In this document: piece after piece, positions 28,871 to 37,477 of the stretch
How positions within the stretch are numbered: the first letter of the stretch is position 1
How the letters are laid out: every line of letters starts with the position of its first letter
NCBI RefSeq assembly: GCF_017354985.1
Contig: NZ_CP071501.1
Location: forward strand, 453,501 to 517,500
Reading direction: 5' to 3'
Length of the DNA: 64,000 nucleotides
Source: Shewanella cyperi
GTDB taxonomy: Bacteria > Pseudomonadota > Gammaproteobacteria > Enterobacterales > Shewanellaceae
Position numbers and translations under genes: made by a program
The notes under the pieces: model-generated
The model's database searches: none
What the model saw: the letters and a program-made list of their open reading frames with translations, nothing else
What the model was told of the DNA's origin: nothing

Positions 28871-31800
28871 ATGGCATGGGCTCCGGGAGCAGCGGTTAAG
28901 GCGTTCAGGCGTTTTGGGATCTTGCCCATGGGGGCGCTGTTGCTGGTGGCCGTGTGTATTGCCGGTGTCAGTTATCAGGAGCAACGGCTTGAGTCCCAGG
29001 TTGAGCTGGAATTGCAGCAATCCATGTCCCGCAGTGCCGCTTTTCTGGCAACCAAATTATCGACGCTGTATGACCAGCAGCAAAAGAACCTGCGTTTTTT
29101 GCATGCGACTCCACCCATAGCCGGCCTGGCCCGGGCCGAACTCCATGGCGGGGTGGACCCTTTGGATGGCACTCATTTTTCCCAATGGCAACGGCGGCTG
29201 GAGACGATTTTCAGTGCCATGTTGCTCAACAATCCGGAAATAGATCAGTTACGGGTTATCCGGGGGGATACCGGGGGCAAGGAGATAGTCAGGGTCGACA
29301 GGTTGTCCGGCAATATCAGGGTGATTGAAGCACAACGGCTGCAATCCAAGGCCCAGGCCTATTACTTTGCGGCGACCATGGCCTTGGCTCCCGGCCAAAT
29401 GTACATATCTTCACTGGATCTTAATCGGGAATATGGTCAGGTAGAGTTTCCCTATCGGCCGACCACCCGTTTTGCCCTGCCCATCTTTACCGCAGAGGGG
29501 CAAAAATACGGTTTCATCATTCTGAATCTCAATACCGGCAGCCTGCTGACACAGATGCGTCAGGCAGCCGGGCCCGGGGAAGAACTGATATTGGTCGACA
29601 GCCAGGGAAACTTTATTGTCCATCCCAAACCCGAATTCCAATTCAGCCGTGACCTGGACTCGGGCCACAGCTGGCAAGCGGACTACAGGGTTAAACAGGT
29701 TAACGGCTATTTCGGTCTGGTGCAGGAGCAAAGCGATGGCGCTGAAGCCTTTTTCCTCAGGCGCACTGTGCGTTATGGCGGTCAGCCCGACGAGCAGTTC
29801 CAGTTGCTGCTGACCCGCTCCAGGAGCCAGTTGGACTCCATGTTGCTGGACAAGCGGATAGACAGCTATGGTTTTGTGCTGACCATATTGCTGGTGGCTT
29901 CGCTGCTGTTGGTGTTGCTGAACCGGAATTACCGCAGCAGCCACAAACTGGCGGAAACCCGGGCCGAGCAGGAAGCCATCATCAGCGGTTCGGCGGATGC
30001 CATTATCGGTCTGGACTTGTTTAACCGGGTCACCAGTTGGAACCGGGCAGCCGAGCAATTGTTTGGCTACAGTGCCCAAACCGCAATGGGCAGCGATATT
30101 GACTCTTTGGGGCTGTTTCGGGATTTCGGCTTTTCCGAGTTGATGGCGCGGGCCCACGCGGGGGGCAGTCTGACCGCCACCATCAGCTCCAATGAAGGCG
30201 ACAGGGAGTTACAACTGGAGTTGACCCTGTCTCCCATTCAATTGCTGGGACAAAAGGTCTGCGGGACTGCGCTGATTGCCCGGGATGTGACGGCGCAATA
30301 TGAGGCCCAATCGAGGATCCGGATGATTAACCAGGAGCTGGAGAGTCAGGTGGCAACCCGAACCGAAGAGCTGGCCGACGCGCACAAGAAGGCACTGCAG
30401 GCCAGCGAGATCAAAAGTGCCTTTGTTTCCAATGTCAGTCACGAGATGCGTACACCGCTCAATGGCATCATGGGCACCTTGAACCTGATCAAGCGTGAGC
30501 CCCTGAGCCAGTCACAGATGAAGTATGTTGATATGGCGGAGTCCAGCGCGGCGGCCCTGTCGAGCCTGATTAACGACATTCTCGACCTGTCCAAAATTGA
30601 AGCCGGCAAACTGGAGTTTGACAGCCAACCCTTTAACCCGGTGCGGGTGATGGAGACTCTGGTGTGCTCCGCTGCCATTCGGGCCATGGAAAAGGATTTG
30701 GAAATCATTCTCGACATCAGCGAGTTGGATTATGTGTGCCTGATGGGGGATGCCAGCCGTCTTAAACAAGTACTCAATAATCTGCTCAGCAATGCCATCA
30801 AGTTTACCCATAAAGGCGAAATACTGATCCGTGCCCGAACCCAGGTCAGTGCGGATAACCAGATACGCCTGGATGTGGATGTCTTTGATACCGGCATAGG
30901 CATAGCCGAAGAAAACCAACAGAAGCTGTTCCAGGCCTTCAGTCAGGAGCATGGCAGCATATCCAGTGAATATGGCGGTACGGGCTTGGGGTTGTCCATC
31001 AGTCGCCAGCTGTGCCAGCTGATGAAGGGCAATATAGGTTTTGAATCGGAGAAAGACAGGGGCAGTCATTTTTACTTCCATGTTTACTTCGGCCAGGAAG
31101 GCGCCAAGAAGGAGCAACATCAACAGCCCCTCGCAGGGGTCAATGCGGCGGTACTGAGCCCCAATCCCAGATCCAAGGAGGTCTTGGAGCGCATGTTGGC
31201 CCGCTATGGCGCCACAGTGATGCAACTCAATGAGCAAAGGACGCTGCCAGCGGGGGAGTTGGTGCTGCTGGTGGACAATCTCTACCCTGTGGGCAGCGGC
31301 ACCGCCCAGTGGCTGAGCCGCGAGGCGGAGCTGAAAATTCTCCGTTTTGGATCCGCAATCAAGGAGTGGCCCTGTAAGGTGGACCATGAACTTGGCAAGC
31401 CGGTAAACCGGGCCGAGTTGCTGGCGGCCATTACCGGACAGGTGCAGGAGGTCAATGTCAGTCAGTCCCAGCTTGGCAACCATTTCCCTGTGGCCGCCCT
31501 GGAAGGGGCCGGCATCCTGGTGGTCGACGATAACCATATCAATCAGGAAGTGGTGAAAGGCTTTTTGGCGCCGCAACAGGCGGAGCTGTGGTTTGCCTCC
31601 ACCGGCAAGCAGGCGCTGGACATTATGGTGCGACTCAGTCAGCAGGGGACCCGACTCAATTGCGTGCTGATGGATTGTCAGATGCCGGAGATGGACGGTT
31701 ATGTGTGCACCAAACTGATCCGATTGGGGGAGGGCGGAGAGGCATTTCGGCAGGTGCCAATCATAGCCATGACGGCCAACGCCATGTCGGGAGAACGTGA

Positions 31801-32317
31801 AAAATGCCTGGCGGCGGGGATGTCCGACTACATTACCAAGCCCATATCCTACGATCAGTTGCTGAGCCATGTACTGCAATGGGTCACATCCGGCGCCGGA
31901 ACCCCAGCCATCGCCGAGCCCAAATTGCCCTCAAACAATTTGCCAGTGTGGGACAGAAAGGCTGCCCTGGCGCGCATGTTGGACAACCACAAGCTGGTGG
32001 ACAAGATCACCCGTATGTATGTCGATACTGTGCCTGAGAAAATCGATAACCTCAGGTTGGTGGTAGAAGCCATGGAACTCAATGCCATCAGGGAGTTAGC
32101 CCACAAGCTCAAGGGCCTGTCCGGCGATATAGGCGCCAGTCAGTTGCACCGGTTGCTGGCCGAGTTGGAACAGGCCAGCAAGCAGGGTAGCAGCGAAGAT
32201 ATCAATGGGTTGTTTAGCCGAATTTGCCAGGGTTTTGATGAGCTGTTCCCCATGTTGGAACAGCATCTGGCCACCAATGGCAGTTCAGTGGATGCACCGC
32301 CAAGGCCGTTGCAATAG
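28871..32317 (+). CDS. Cache-PAS hybrid sensor histidine kinase with degenerate REC, REC and Hpt
   Basis: 1148 residues, with GGAAGG ahead of the ATG. TM1 (about 15-33) is followed by a large periplasmic double-Cache-like sensor (about 40-325), TM2 (about 330-350), a PAS domain (about 362-480), coiled coil, HisKA (VSHEMRTPLNGIMG) and ATPase domain (NNLLSNAIKFTHKG, DTGIGIAEEN, GGTGLGLSIS). A first receiver-like stretch (about 755-860) has lost the usual phospho-Asp context. A good receiver follows (ILVVDDNHIN, LMDCQMPEMDG), then a C-terminal Hpt (LAHKLKGLSGDIG). The overall plan resembles BarA/ArcB-like relays. It is divergent from the CHASE kinase across 229 bases and has no regulator gene of its own nearby. 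Confidence 0.93.
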   Translation: MAWAPGAAVKAFRRFGILPMGALLLVAVCIAGVSYQEQRLESQVELELQQSMSRSAAFLATKLSTLYDQQQKNLRFLHATPPIAGLARAELHGGVDPLDGTHFSQWQRRLETIFSAMLLNNPEIDQLRVIRGDTGGKEIVRVDRLSGNIRVIEAQRLQSKAQAYYFAATMALAPGQMYISSLDLNREYGQVEFPYRPTTRFALPIFTAEGQKYGFIILNLNTGSLLTQMRQAAGPGEELILVDSQGNFIVHPKPEFQFSRDLDSGHSWQADYRVKQVNGYFGLVQEQSDGAEAFFLRRTVRYGGQPDEQFQLLLTRSRSQLDSMLLDKRIDSYGFVLTILLVASLLLVLLNRNYRSSHKLAETRAEQEAIISGSADAIIGLDLFNRVTSWNRAAEQLFGYSAQTAMGSDIDSLGLFRDFGFSELMARAHAGGSLTATISSNEGDRELQLELTLSPIQLLGQKVCGTALIARDVTAQYEAQSRIRMINQELESQVATRTEELADAHKKALQASEIKSAFVSNVSHEMRTPLNGIMGTLNLIKREPLSQSQMKYVDMAESSAAALSSLINDILDLSKIEAGKLEFDSQPFNPVRVMETLVCSAAIRAMEKDLEIILDISELDYVCLMGDASRLKQVLNNLLSNAIKFTHKGEILIRARTQVSADNQIRLDVDVFDTGIGIAEENQQKLFQAFSQEHGSISSEYGGTGLGLSISRQLCQLMKGNIGFESEKDRGSHFYFHVYFGQEGAKKEQHQQPLAGVNAAVLSPNPRSKEVLERMLARYGATVMQLNEQRTLPAGELVLLVDNLYPVGSGTAQWLSREAELKILRFGSAIKEWPCKVDHELGKPVNRAELLAAITGQVQEVNVSQSQLGNHFPVAALEGAGILVVDDNHINQEVVKGFLAPQQAELWFASTGKQALDIMVRLSQQGTRLNCVLMDCQMPEMDGYVCTKLIRLGEGGEAFRQVPIIAMTANAMSGEREKCLAAGMSDYITKPISYDQLLSHVLQWVTSGAGTPAIAEPKLPSNNLPVWDRKAALARMLDNHKLVDKITRMYVDTVPEKIDNLRLVVEAMELNAIRELAHKLKGLSGDIGASQLHRLLAELEQASKQGSSEDINGLFSRICQGFDELFPMLEQHLATNGSSVDAPPRPLQ

Positions 32318-32346
32318 CGCTCAGGCGCTGACCATCACAATAACGC

Positions 32347-32841
32347 TCAAGCGCGGGCCTCTGTGCCGGACCTTGCCGCCAGTACTATGGCCAGCATGCG
32401 GCCAATCAGGAGGCCGGACAGGGTGCCGTAGGCGGCACTGCTGCCAAGAAGCAGCCCTGGCGTCGTCAGCAGTTCCGGGGCCCGGGCCTGCAATACGCCA
32501 CTGACATAATGCAGCAAGAAAATACTCAACATCAGCACCAGGGGCAGGGGGCTGCCGGGCACCAGATACAGGCCCTGTTCGCGGCGTACCGCCCGCCTTG
32601 GCATCAGCAACATCAGGACTGTACCCAGCACAGCGGCGCCCAGATAGCAGAGCAGGGATTGGGTGCTCTTGTCTGTGAGGGACATCAGGGACCAGGTGCC
32701 CATGGCCAGCGGCAGCAGCACCAGGCGCTGGGGCGACAGAGGCCTTAACCGCAGCTGTTTGACGCCCAGCAAGGTGAGACCGGCGAGCAGGCCAAAGACC
32801 CAGAGTGGTGTGTTGGCGATTATCATCAGCAGGTTTTCCAT
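32347..32841 (-). CDS. Small polytopic membrane protein, perhaps DUF6622 family
   Basis: 164 residues with about five hydrophobic spans (about 10-28, 40-58, 63-80, 95-118, 125-150). It begins MENLLMIIANTPLWVFGLLA, a pattern I associate with the uncharacterised DUF6622 family, though this is from memory. It lies 27 bases downstream of the NarL-type regulator and is probably the last gene of a kinase-regulator-membrane protein operon, and may be its target. It converges with the hybrid kinase gene. Confidence 0.7.
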   Translation of the reverse strand: MENLLMIIANTPLWVFGLLAGLTLLGVKQLRLRPLSPQRLVLLPLAMGTWSLMSLTDKSTQSLLCYLGAAVLGTVLMLLMPRRAVRREQGLYLVPGSPLPLVLMLSIFLLHYVSGVLQARAPELLTTPGLLLGSSAAYGTLSGLLIGRMLAIVLAARSGTEARA

Positions 32842-32868
32842 AATGTGTTCTCCTTGAGTAATTTCTTG

Positions 32869-33513
32869 TCAAATGAGGGCCATTTGCAGGCTCTTGAGTA
32901 CCGCCTGGGTACGGTCGCGGCAGTCGAGCTTGGTCAATATGTTGGACACGTGATTTTTCACCGTGCCCTCGGCCAGAAATACCGCCTCGGCAATTTCGCG
33001 ATTGGAGAAGCCCCCCGCCATCAGGCGCAGTATGTCGCGCTCCCGGCCGGACAAGAGTTCTCCCTGTGGCGCCGCCGCGGGTGTCTTGGTTTGCAGTTGC
33101 GCCAGTAATTCGGGTTCGATCAGAAAGCCGCCATCCGCCACCTGCGCTATGGCCCCCAGTAACTTGTCCAGCGATACGTCCTTGAGCAGGAAGCCATTGG
33201 CACCGGCGCGCATGCTGGCGAGAAACAGCTCGCTGTCATCGAAGGTGGTCAGCATCAGCACCGGCAGCCGTTCACCCTGCTGGCGCAGCTGCTTGAGCAT
33301 GCCGATACCGTCGAGCACCGGCATACGAATGTCACTCAGCAGCACATCCACAGGAGCCCGGGCCAGCTTGTCCAGGGCCTCTTGTCCCTGCTCCGCCTGC
33401 CAGCAGACCTCTACCTGCTCCGACAGCGCCAACAGGCCCGCTATGCCCTGACGCACCAGTTGCTGGTCTTCCACCAGGGCAACCCGGATACGTCGTACTT
33501 GGTGATTAGTCAT
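32869..33513 (-). CDS. NarL/FixJ-family response regulator (DesR-like)
   Basis: 214 residues. Receiver domain (about 8-125) with VALVEDQQLVRQG, phospho-Asp in LLSDIRMPVLDG and FLLKDVS. A C-terminal LuxR-type helix-turn-helix (about 148-210) follows, with LSGRERDILRLMAGGFSNRE and VKNHVSNILTKLDCRDR. It is 44 bases downstream of a HisKA_3 kinase, its evident partner, and upstream of a small membrane protein. The trio resembles DesK/DesR or LiaS/LiaR arrangements, which often respond to membrane state. Confidence 0.93.
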   Translation of the reverse strand: MTNHQVRRIRVALVEDQQLVRQGIAGLLALSEQVEVCWQAEQGQEALDKLARAPVDVLLSDIRMPVLDGIGMLKQLRQQGERLPVLMLTTFDDSELFLASMRAGANGFLLKDVSLDKLLGAIAQVADGGFLIEPELLAQLQTKTPAAAPQGELLSGRERDILRLMAGGFSNREIAEAVFLAEGTVKNHVSNILTKLDCRDRTQAVLKSLQMALI

Positions 33514-33557
33514 CTGGATTCCTTTCGCTGTATTTTCTGTGCGTGATTTAAGTGTGA

Positions 33558-34679
33558 TTAAGGCAGGTCGACCACGAGTGTCAGGTTGGCACCCGCCGCC
33601 TCCGGATTAGGGTGCAGGCTCACCTCGCCATTGAAGGCGGCGAGCCGTTCCTGCATTCCACTTAGCCCTGAACCGGCCTTGACCCTGGTTGTGCCCAGGC
33701 CGCGGCCATTGTCTGAGAGGCTGCAGCACAGGCGATGATCTGCTTGGGTCATGGTCAGGCTCAGTTGGCTCGCCTGACCGTGACGCACCGCGTTGCTGAT
33801 GCCTTCCTGCAGCGCCAGCACCAGGGCCTGGGCCAACTCGGCCGAGGGCAGGGGCAAGGTCTGCGGGCAATCCAGGCTGACACCGGGCAGGCGCACCATC
33901 AGCGCCTGTAGAGGTTGACGCAGATCCAGTGCCACATCGTTGCGTTGATCCCGCACCACGGCGCGTATGCTGCCCAGCAGTTCCCGGGCCAGTTGCTTAC
34001 TCTGGGTCAGCTCGGATCTGAATTCTTCGGGCAGCTTGTGCCCCAGGACTTCCAGTTGCAGCGACAGGGCGGTCAACTGATGGCCTATGATGTCGTGCAG
34101 ATCCCGTGAGATCCGCAGCCGTTCCTCGCTGCGGCTGGCCTGACCCAAGAGGCTGCGGGTGGCGATCAGCTGCTGGTTTAGGGTTTCCTGGGCCAAGCGG
34201 GCCTGACGTTCACCGAGGCGGGCCAGGCTGCTGCTGTAACCGAAGAGTTCGAAGCCGAAGAAGATCAGCAAGGTGGGCCAGGGATTGGATTCCTGCCAGT
34301 GCTGAACCAGGATCTGGCCGTAGGCGCCATTGACCAGTAACAGCAGAATGAAGGCCTGACGCTTGTCGAAGGCGGCCGGCAACAGGGTTGCCCAGATCAC
34401 CAGCAGTATGGGATTCAGGCCAGCGTCCAAGCGGATAAGCCCCAGTGCCAACGCGGCCTGAAGCAACAGAGCCAGTTTGCTCAGGGCCTGGCTGCGGCGA
34501 GGCAGCCACTCCAGCGCCAAGAGTGCGAACAGGGCGATAAAACCGAGATCCATGGCTGCCATGACCCATCCAAGCTGTCCCGGTTGCCGCTGCAGGCCGA
34601 GCCAAGCCACCAGGGCCCAGGTGAGTACGCCGGCAATGATCAGCATGCCCTGGGAGCGTGTGGTTGAGCTCTTGTCCAT
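33558..34679 (-). CDS. Sensor histidine kinase, HisKA_3 (NarX/DesK-like) type
   Basis: 373 residues. About five to six membrane spans crowd the first 150 residues with almost no periplasmic loop, so the signal is likely sensed in the membrane. The dimerisation box is RISRDLHDIIGHQLTALSLQ (His in DLHD), followed by an ATPase domain with GISNAVRHG, LSDNGRGL and GSGLSGMQERLA. It has the DesK-like plan. The gene is first in a kinase-regulator-membrane protein operon; its 5' side is the region 34680-34882, which it shares with the divergent DUF2141 gene. Confidence 0.92.
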   Translation of the reverse strand: MDKSSTTRSQGMLIIAGVLTWALVAWLGLQRQPGQLGWVMAAMDLGFIALFALLALEWLPRRSQALSKLALLLQAALALGLIRLDAGLNPILLVIWATLLPAAFDKRQAFILLLLVNGAYGQILVQHWQESNPWPTLLIFFGFELFGYSSSLARLGERQARLAQETLNQQLIATRSLLGQASRSEERLRISRDLHDIIGHQLTALSLQLEVLGHKLPEEFRSELTQSKQLARELLGSIRAVVRDQRNDVALDLRQPLQALMVRLPGVSLDCPQTLPLPSAELAQALVLALQEGISNAVRHGQASQLSLTMTQADHRLCCSLSDNGRGLGTTRVKAGSGLSGMQERLAAFNGEVSLHPNPEAAGANLTLVVDLP

Positions 34680-34882
34680 GAAAAATCAGTCCTTTAACCA
34701 AAAGAGGTGCCCATTTTAGGCCATGGGCGCCAGATGTCACTATGCCAAAAGTCATCTTATGGGCTGAGTAAGTCATGACTTTCGGCACCTGTGGTGCAGC
34801 GGGAGATTGCTTAAGCTGGGTTCAGTTTTTCGGCGTGGTGTTTTGCGCGCTGCTTATCCCACTCAGTGAAAGGAATATCGCC

Positions 34883-35302
34883 ATGACAGCTTCCAAGTTA
34901 TCCACCGCCTTGCTGCTCTGCCTCTGTGGTCTGGGCCAGGCTCAGGCACACACTCTCACCCTGTCCCTGGATCAATTTCGGGTCAAGGGAGGCAAGCTGA
35001 TGGTGGAGCTCTATGACAACCAGGCCGCCTGGAACGAAGGCAAGGGTGCCAGGGACTACAAAATTGCCGAGGTTGAAGGCGACAGTCTGCAGCTGGTGTT
35101 TGACCATCTCGATGCCGGCCATTACGCGGTCAAGGTGTTCCACGATGAAAACGGCAACGGCCGGCTCGACAGCAATTTTCTCGGGGTGCCGAACGAGGGC
35201 TACGGCTTCAGCAACAATGCCGGCCGTTTTGGTCCGGCAAGCTTTGAAGATGCCGGCTTTGACCTCAATGCCGACCTGGGTCTGAACATTCACATACGCT
35301 AG
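34883..35302 (+). CDS. DUF2141-family secreted protein
   Basis: 139 residues from ATG at 34883, with AAAGGAA ahead; the frame is open further upstream but the signal peptide (TALLLCLCGLGQAQA) fixes this start. The mature part has the DUF2141 pattern: KLMVELYDNQAAW, a YAVKVFHDENGNGRLDSNF loop rich in Asp/Asn that could bind calcium, and GYGFSNNAGRFGPASFEDA. The fold is thought to be a beta-sandwich. The gene ends 11 bases before the carotenoid-oxygenase-like gene, so they are likely co-transcribed. The job of this family is unknown; a partner role for the oxygenase is inferred from the pairing only. Confidence 0.85.
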   Translation: MTASKLSTALLLCLCGLGQAQAHTLTLSLDQFRVKGGKLMVELYDNQAAWNEGKGARDYKIAEVEGDSLQLVFDHLDAGHYAVKVFHDENGNGRLDSNFLGVPNEGYGFSNNAGRFGPASFEDAGFDLNADLGLNIHIR

Positions 35303-35313
35303 GAGCCAGGATC

Positions 35314-36798
35314 ATGGATAGAAGACAGTTTTTACGTGGCAGCGGTGCCGTGCTGGGGGCGGCGCTCTGGGGTGGTGTAGCTGATAAGGTATTGGCCCTG
35401 GGGGGCACGGAAATCCTGGCCCGCCAACCCTGGGCCAAGGGCTTTGATGGTGTGGAGCAGGACCTACCTTTGCTGGAAATGACCTGCAGCGGTGACTGGC
35501 CCAGGAGCCTCGAAGGCAATTTGTACCGCAACGGTCCGGCGCGCTTCAGTCGCCAGGGTTTTCACTATCGGCACTGGTTCGACGGTGATGGCATGGTGCA
35601 GCAATTCCGCATTCAGCAGGGGGGCATCCGGCACCAGGGGCGCTTTGTGCGCACCCACAAGTTCCAGGCGGAGCAGGCTGCCGGCCGCTTCCTCTATAAC
35701 GCGGCCGGCACCGCCGTGCCCGGTGCCTTGCCGGTGCGCAACAATGACGATGCCAACGTGGCCAACACCGCCCTGTTGCCACGCAACGGTGAATTGTTGG
35801 CACTGTGGGAGGCAGGCTCGCCCTACCGGCTTGATGGTGACAGCCTGGAAACTCTGGGTGTCAAGAGCTTTGGTGACAAGTTCAAGGGATTGCCCTTCTC
35901 GGCCCACCCCTTGGTGGACGGTGTCGGTGGTTTGTGGAACTTTGGCTGCTGGTATGTGGGCGGTGACAAAGACCTATTGTTGTACCACATAGCCCCGGAT
36001 GACAGCGTGGCGGCCATGGAGGTCATCAATCTGCCCCAGGCCGGCTATATCCATGCCTTTGCCCAGAGTCAGACCAAGCTGCTGTTTTATGTCTCCAGCT
36101 GTGTGTACGAGGAGGGCGATACCTATGTGGGCTCGTTCCGCTGGCGCCCTGAGCTTGGTGCCAAGTTGCTGGTGATCGACAAGGCGGATCTGAGTCGGCA
36201 GCAGTGGCGGGATCTGCCACCCGGATTTGTGTTTCATTTCGGTCAGGCACTGGAGTCAGAGGGTGAACTGCTGTTGCAACTGAGCCTGTATTCGGATTCC
36301 GCCATACTCACCCGGGGTATGCAGGCATTGCTGACCGGCCAGGTGCGGGAGCAGAGCCCGGATGCCGAGTGGGCCACTATACGTGTGGGGCTGGATGGCA
36401 GCGGAAAGTTGCAGGGCGAACCCGCCATAACGCGTTCGGGCATTCACATGGAATTTCCGCAATTTGAGGCCAGCGCCACGCCGACGCGGCTGGAAACCGT
36501 GTTTGGCATAGGCGCCTCTGACCACAGCGCCTCCGGGCTCAGCGATACCCTGTATGCCATGGGGGGCAACGGCGAGCGCAAGCAATGCTATCTGGGGCCG
36601 GATCGCATTTTGGAAGAACCCCTGTATCTGCCCGCGACCCCGGAGCGGGCAGCCATGGTGTTGATGACCTGGCTCGATTACCGGCAGGGCCGCACCGGTC
36701 TGTCGCTGTTCAGTGCGGCCGACATCAGTCGGGGGCCCATTGCCGAGGCCAGTATGGACAGGGTGCTGCCGCTGGGGTTTCACGGCTGTTTTGCTTGA
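35314..36798 (+). CDS. Tat-exported carotenoid-cleavage-oxygenase family protein
   Basis: 494 residues. The N-terminus MDRRQFLRGSGAVLGAAL is a twin-arginine export signal, so the protein should fold and take up iron in the cytoplasm before export. The body matches the carotenoid oxygenase/RPE65 beta-propeller: GNLYRNGPARF, HWFDGDGMVQQF, and the four iron-binding histidines at about 198 (FSAHPLVD), 247 (YIHAFA), 308 (FHFGQA) and 490 (GFHGCF). Family members cut carotenoids, stilbenoids or lignin-derived compounds with O2. The substrate is not evident and no carotenoid genes are in view. It follows the DUF2141 gene. Confidence 0.88.
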   Translation: MDRRQFLRGSGAVLGAALWGGVADKVLALGGTEILARQPWAKGFDGVEQDLPLLEMTCSGDWPRSLEGNLYRNGPARFSRQGFHYRHWFDGDGMVQQFRIQQGGIRHQGRFVRTHKFQAEQAAGRFLYNAAGTAVPGALPVRNNDDANVANTALLPRNGELLALWEAGSPYRLDGDSLETLGVKSFGDKFKGLPFSAHPLVDGVGGLWNFGCWYVGGDKDLLLYHIAPDDSVAAMEVINLPQAGYIHAFAQSQTKLLFYVSSCVYEEGDTYVGSFRWRPELGAKLLVIDKADLSRQQWRDLPPGFVFHFGQALESEGELLLQLSLYSDSAILTRGMQALLTGQVREQSPDAEWATIRVGLDGSGKLQGEPAITRSGIHMEFPQFEASATPTRLETVFGIGASDHSASGLSDTLYAMGGNGERKQCYLGPDRILEEPLYLPATPERAAMVLMTWLDYRQGRTGLSLFSAADISRGPIAEASMDRVLPLGFHGCFA

Positions 36799-36917
36799 GT
36801 AATAAGCATTAACAAGCTGATAAATAAAGATATCAACTTATCTTTTAGCGCTGTGTATCAAGCTTGATTCCAGGGCCTGGCCCCGGGATTAATTTGCTGT
36901 TTTATGATCCATGTCAG

Positions 36918-36963
36918 ATACATCTTTTAATTTATCACATAAGATGCATTAAAAATGTTGGTT
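36918..36963 (+). promoter_or_regulatory. NsrR-like sites upstream of the nos locus
   Basis: AAGATGCATTAAAAATGTTGGTT (36941-36963) has a perfect AAGATGCATT left half of the NsrR operator; the right half is weaker. A second half-site, ATACATCTT, in opposite orientation is at 36918-36926. NsrR is the nitric-oxide-sensing repressor of gammaproteobacteria. The site lies 50-75 bases ahead of the cytochrome gene. Confidence 0.5.
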
Positions 36964-37014
36964 AATTTGGTCAGGGCTATTCGAGCTGTGGCCATGAAAC
37001 GATGAGGATCACAC

Positions 37015-37311
37015 ATGAAAAATACCGCGATGATTATCCTGGCAGCCCTCTTGTCCCTGCCCGCAGTGGCGGCCGATGCCGAAGCTGGCAAGGCCAAGGC
37101 CGCTGTTTGTGCCGGTTGCCATGGCGCCGACGGCATTTCTTTCACGCCTTTATACCCCAACCTCAAGGGCCAGAAAGCGGCTTACCTGGAAAAGCAATTG
37201 CATGCCTTCAAGGATGGCAGTCGTACCGATCCTGTGATGGGGCCCATGGCCGGTCCTTTGTCCGATGAGGACATCAGCAATTTGGCGGCCTATTTCTCCA
37301 GCCTGAAATAA
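37015..37311 (+). CDS. Class I c-type cytochrome, monoheme
   Basis: 98 residues. Signal peptide ([20 protein letters not shown]), then a single heme-binding CAGCH with GADG after it, and a candidate axial methionine in [15 protein letters not shown]. It looks like the small periplasmic cytochromes of the c553/c5 type (also the domain fused to some NosZ or found as NosC-like electron carriers). It lies 166 bases ahead of nosR on the same strand, so it may hand electrons to NosZ. An NsrR-like motif lies upstream and a hairpin follows the gene. Confidence 0.9.
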   Translation: MKNTAMIILAALLSLPAVAADAEAGKAKAAVCAGCHGADGISFTPLYPNLKGQKAAYLEKQLHAFKDGSRTDPVMGPMAGPLSDEDISNLAAYFSSLK

Positions 37312-37315
37312 GTCC

Positions 37316-37346
37316 AACCGGCGGGCATCAGTGATACCCGTCGGTT
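37316..37346 (+). terminator. Hairpin between the cytochrome gene and nosR
   Basis: AACCGGCGGGCATCA (37316-37330) folds onto TGATACCCGTCGGTT (37332-37346) with one mismatch and a G-T pair. There is no good T run (AATTTATTG), so it may be a weak terminator or an mRNA-stabilising structure. Confidence 0.5.
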
Positions 37347-37374
37347 AATTTATTGTTTCTCAATTGTCAGTAAG

Positions 37375-37388
37375 TTGATCTGTGTCAC
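37375..37388 (+). promoter_or_regulatory. CRP/FNR-type site upstream of nosR
   Basis: TTGATCTGTGTCAC matches TTGAT-N4-ATCAA at 8 of 10 positions and also resembles a CRP site. It lies 90-103 bases ahead of the nosR start. Either regulator would fit an anaerobic respiration operon. Confidence 0.4.
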
Positions 37389-37477
37389 TGCCAGACAAGG
37401 CTTCAAGTTTTAGTGTATTTAAGATGACTCTTTTCAAGTTCAGATTGGAGTCCGGGTCAGCTTGAAAGGATTTCAAT

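Noticed and set aside
36857..36868. ATCAAGCTTGAT palindrome as an FNR box for the nos locus
   Set aside because: The half-sites face the wrong way for TTGAT-N4-ATCAA and have no spacer; probably chance.
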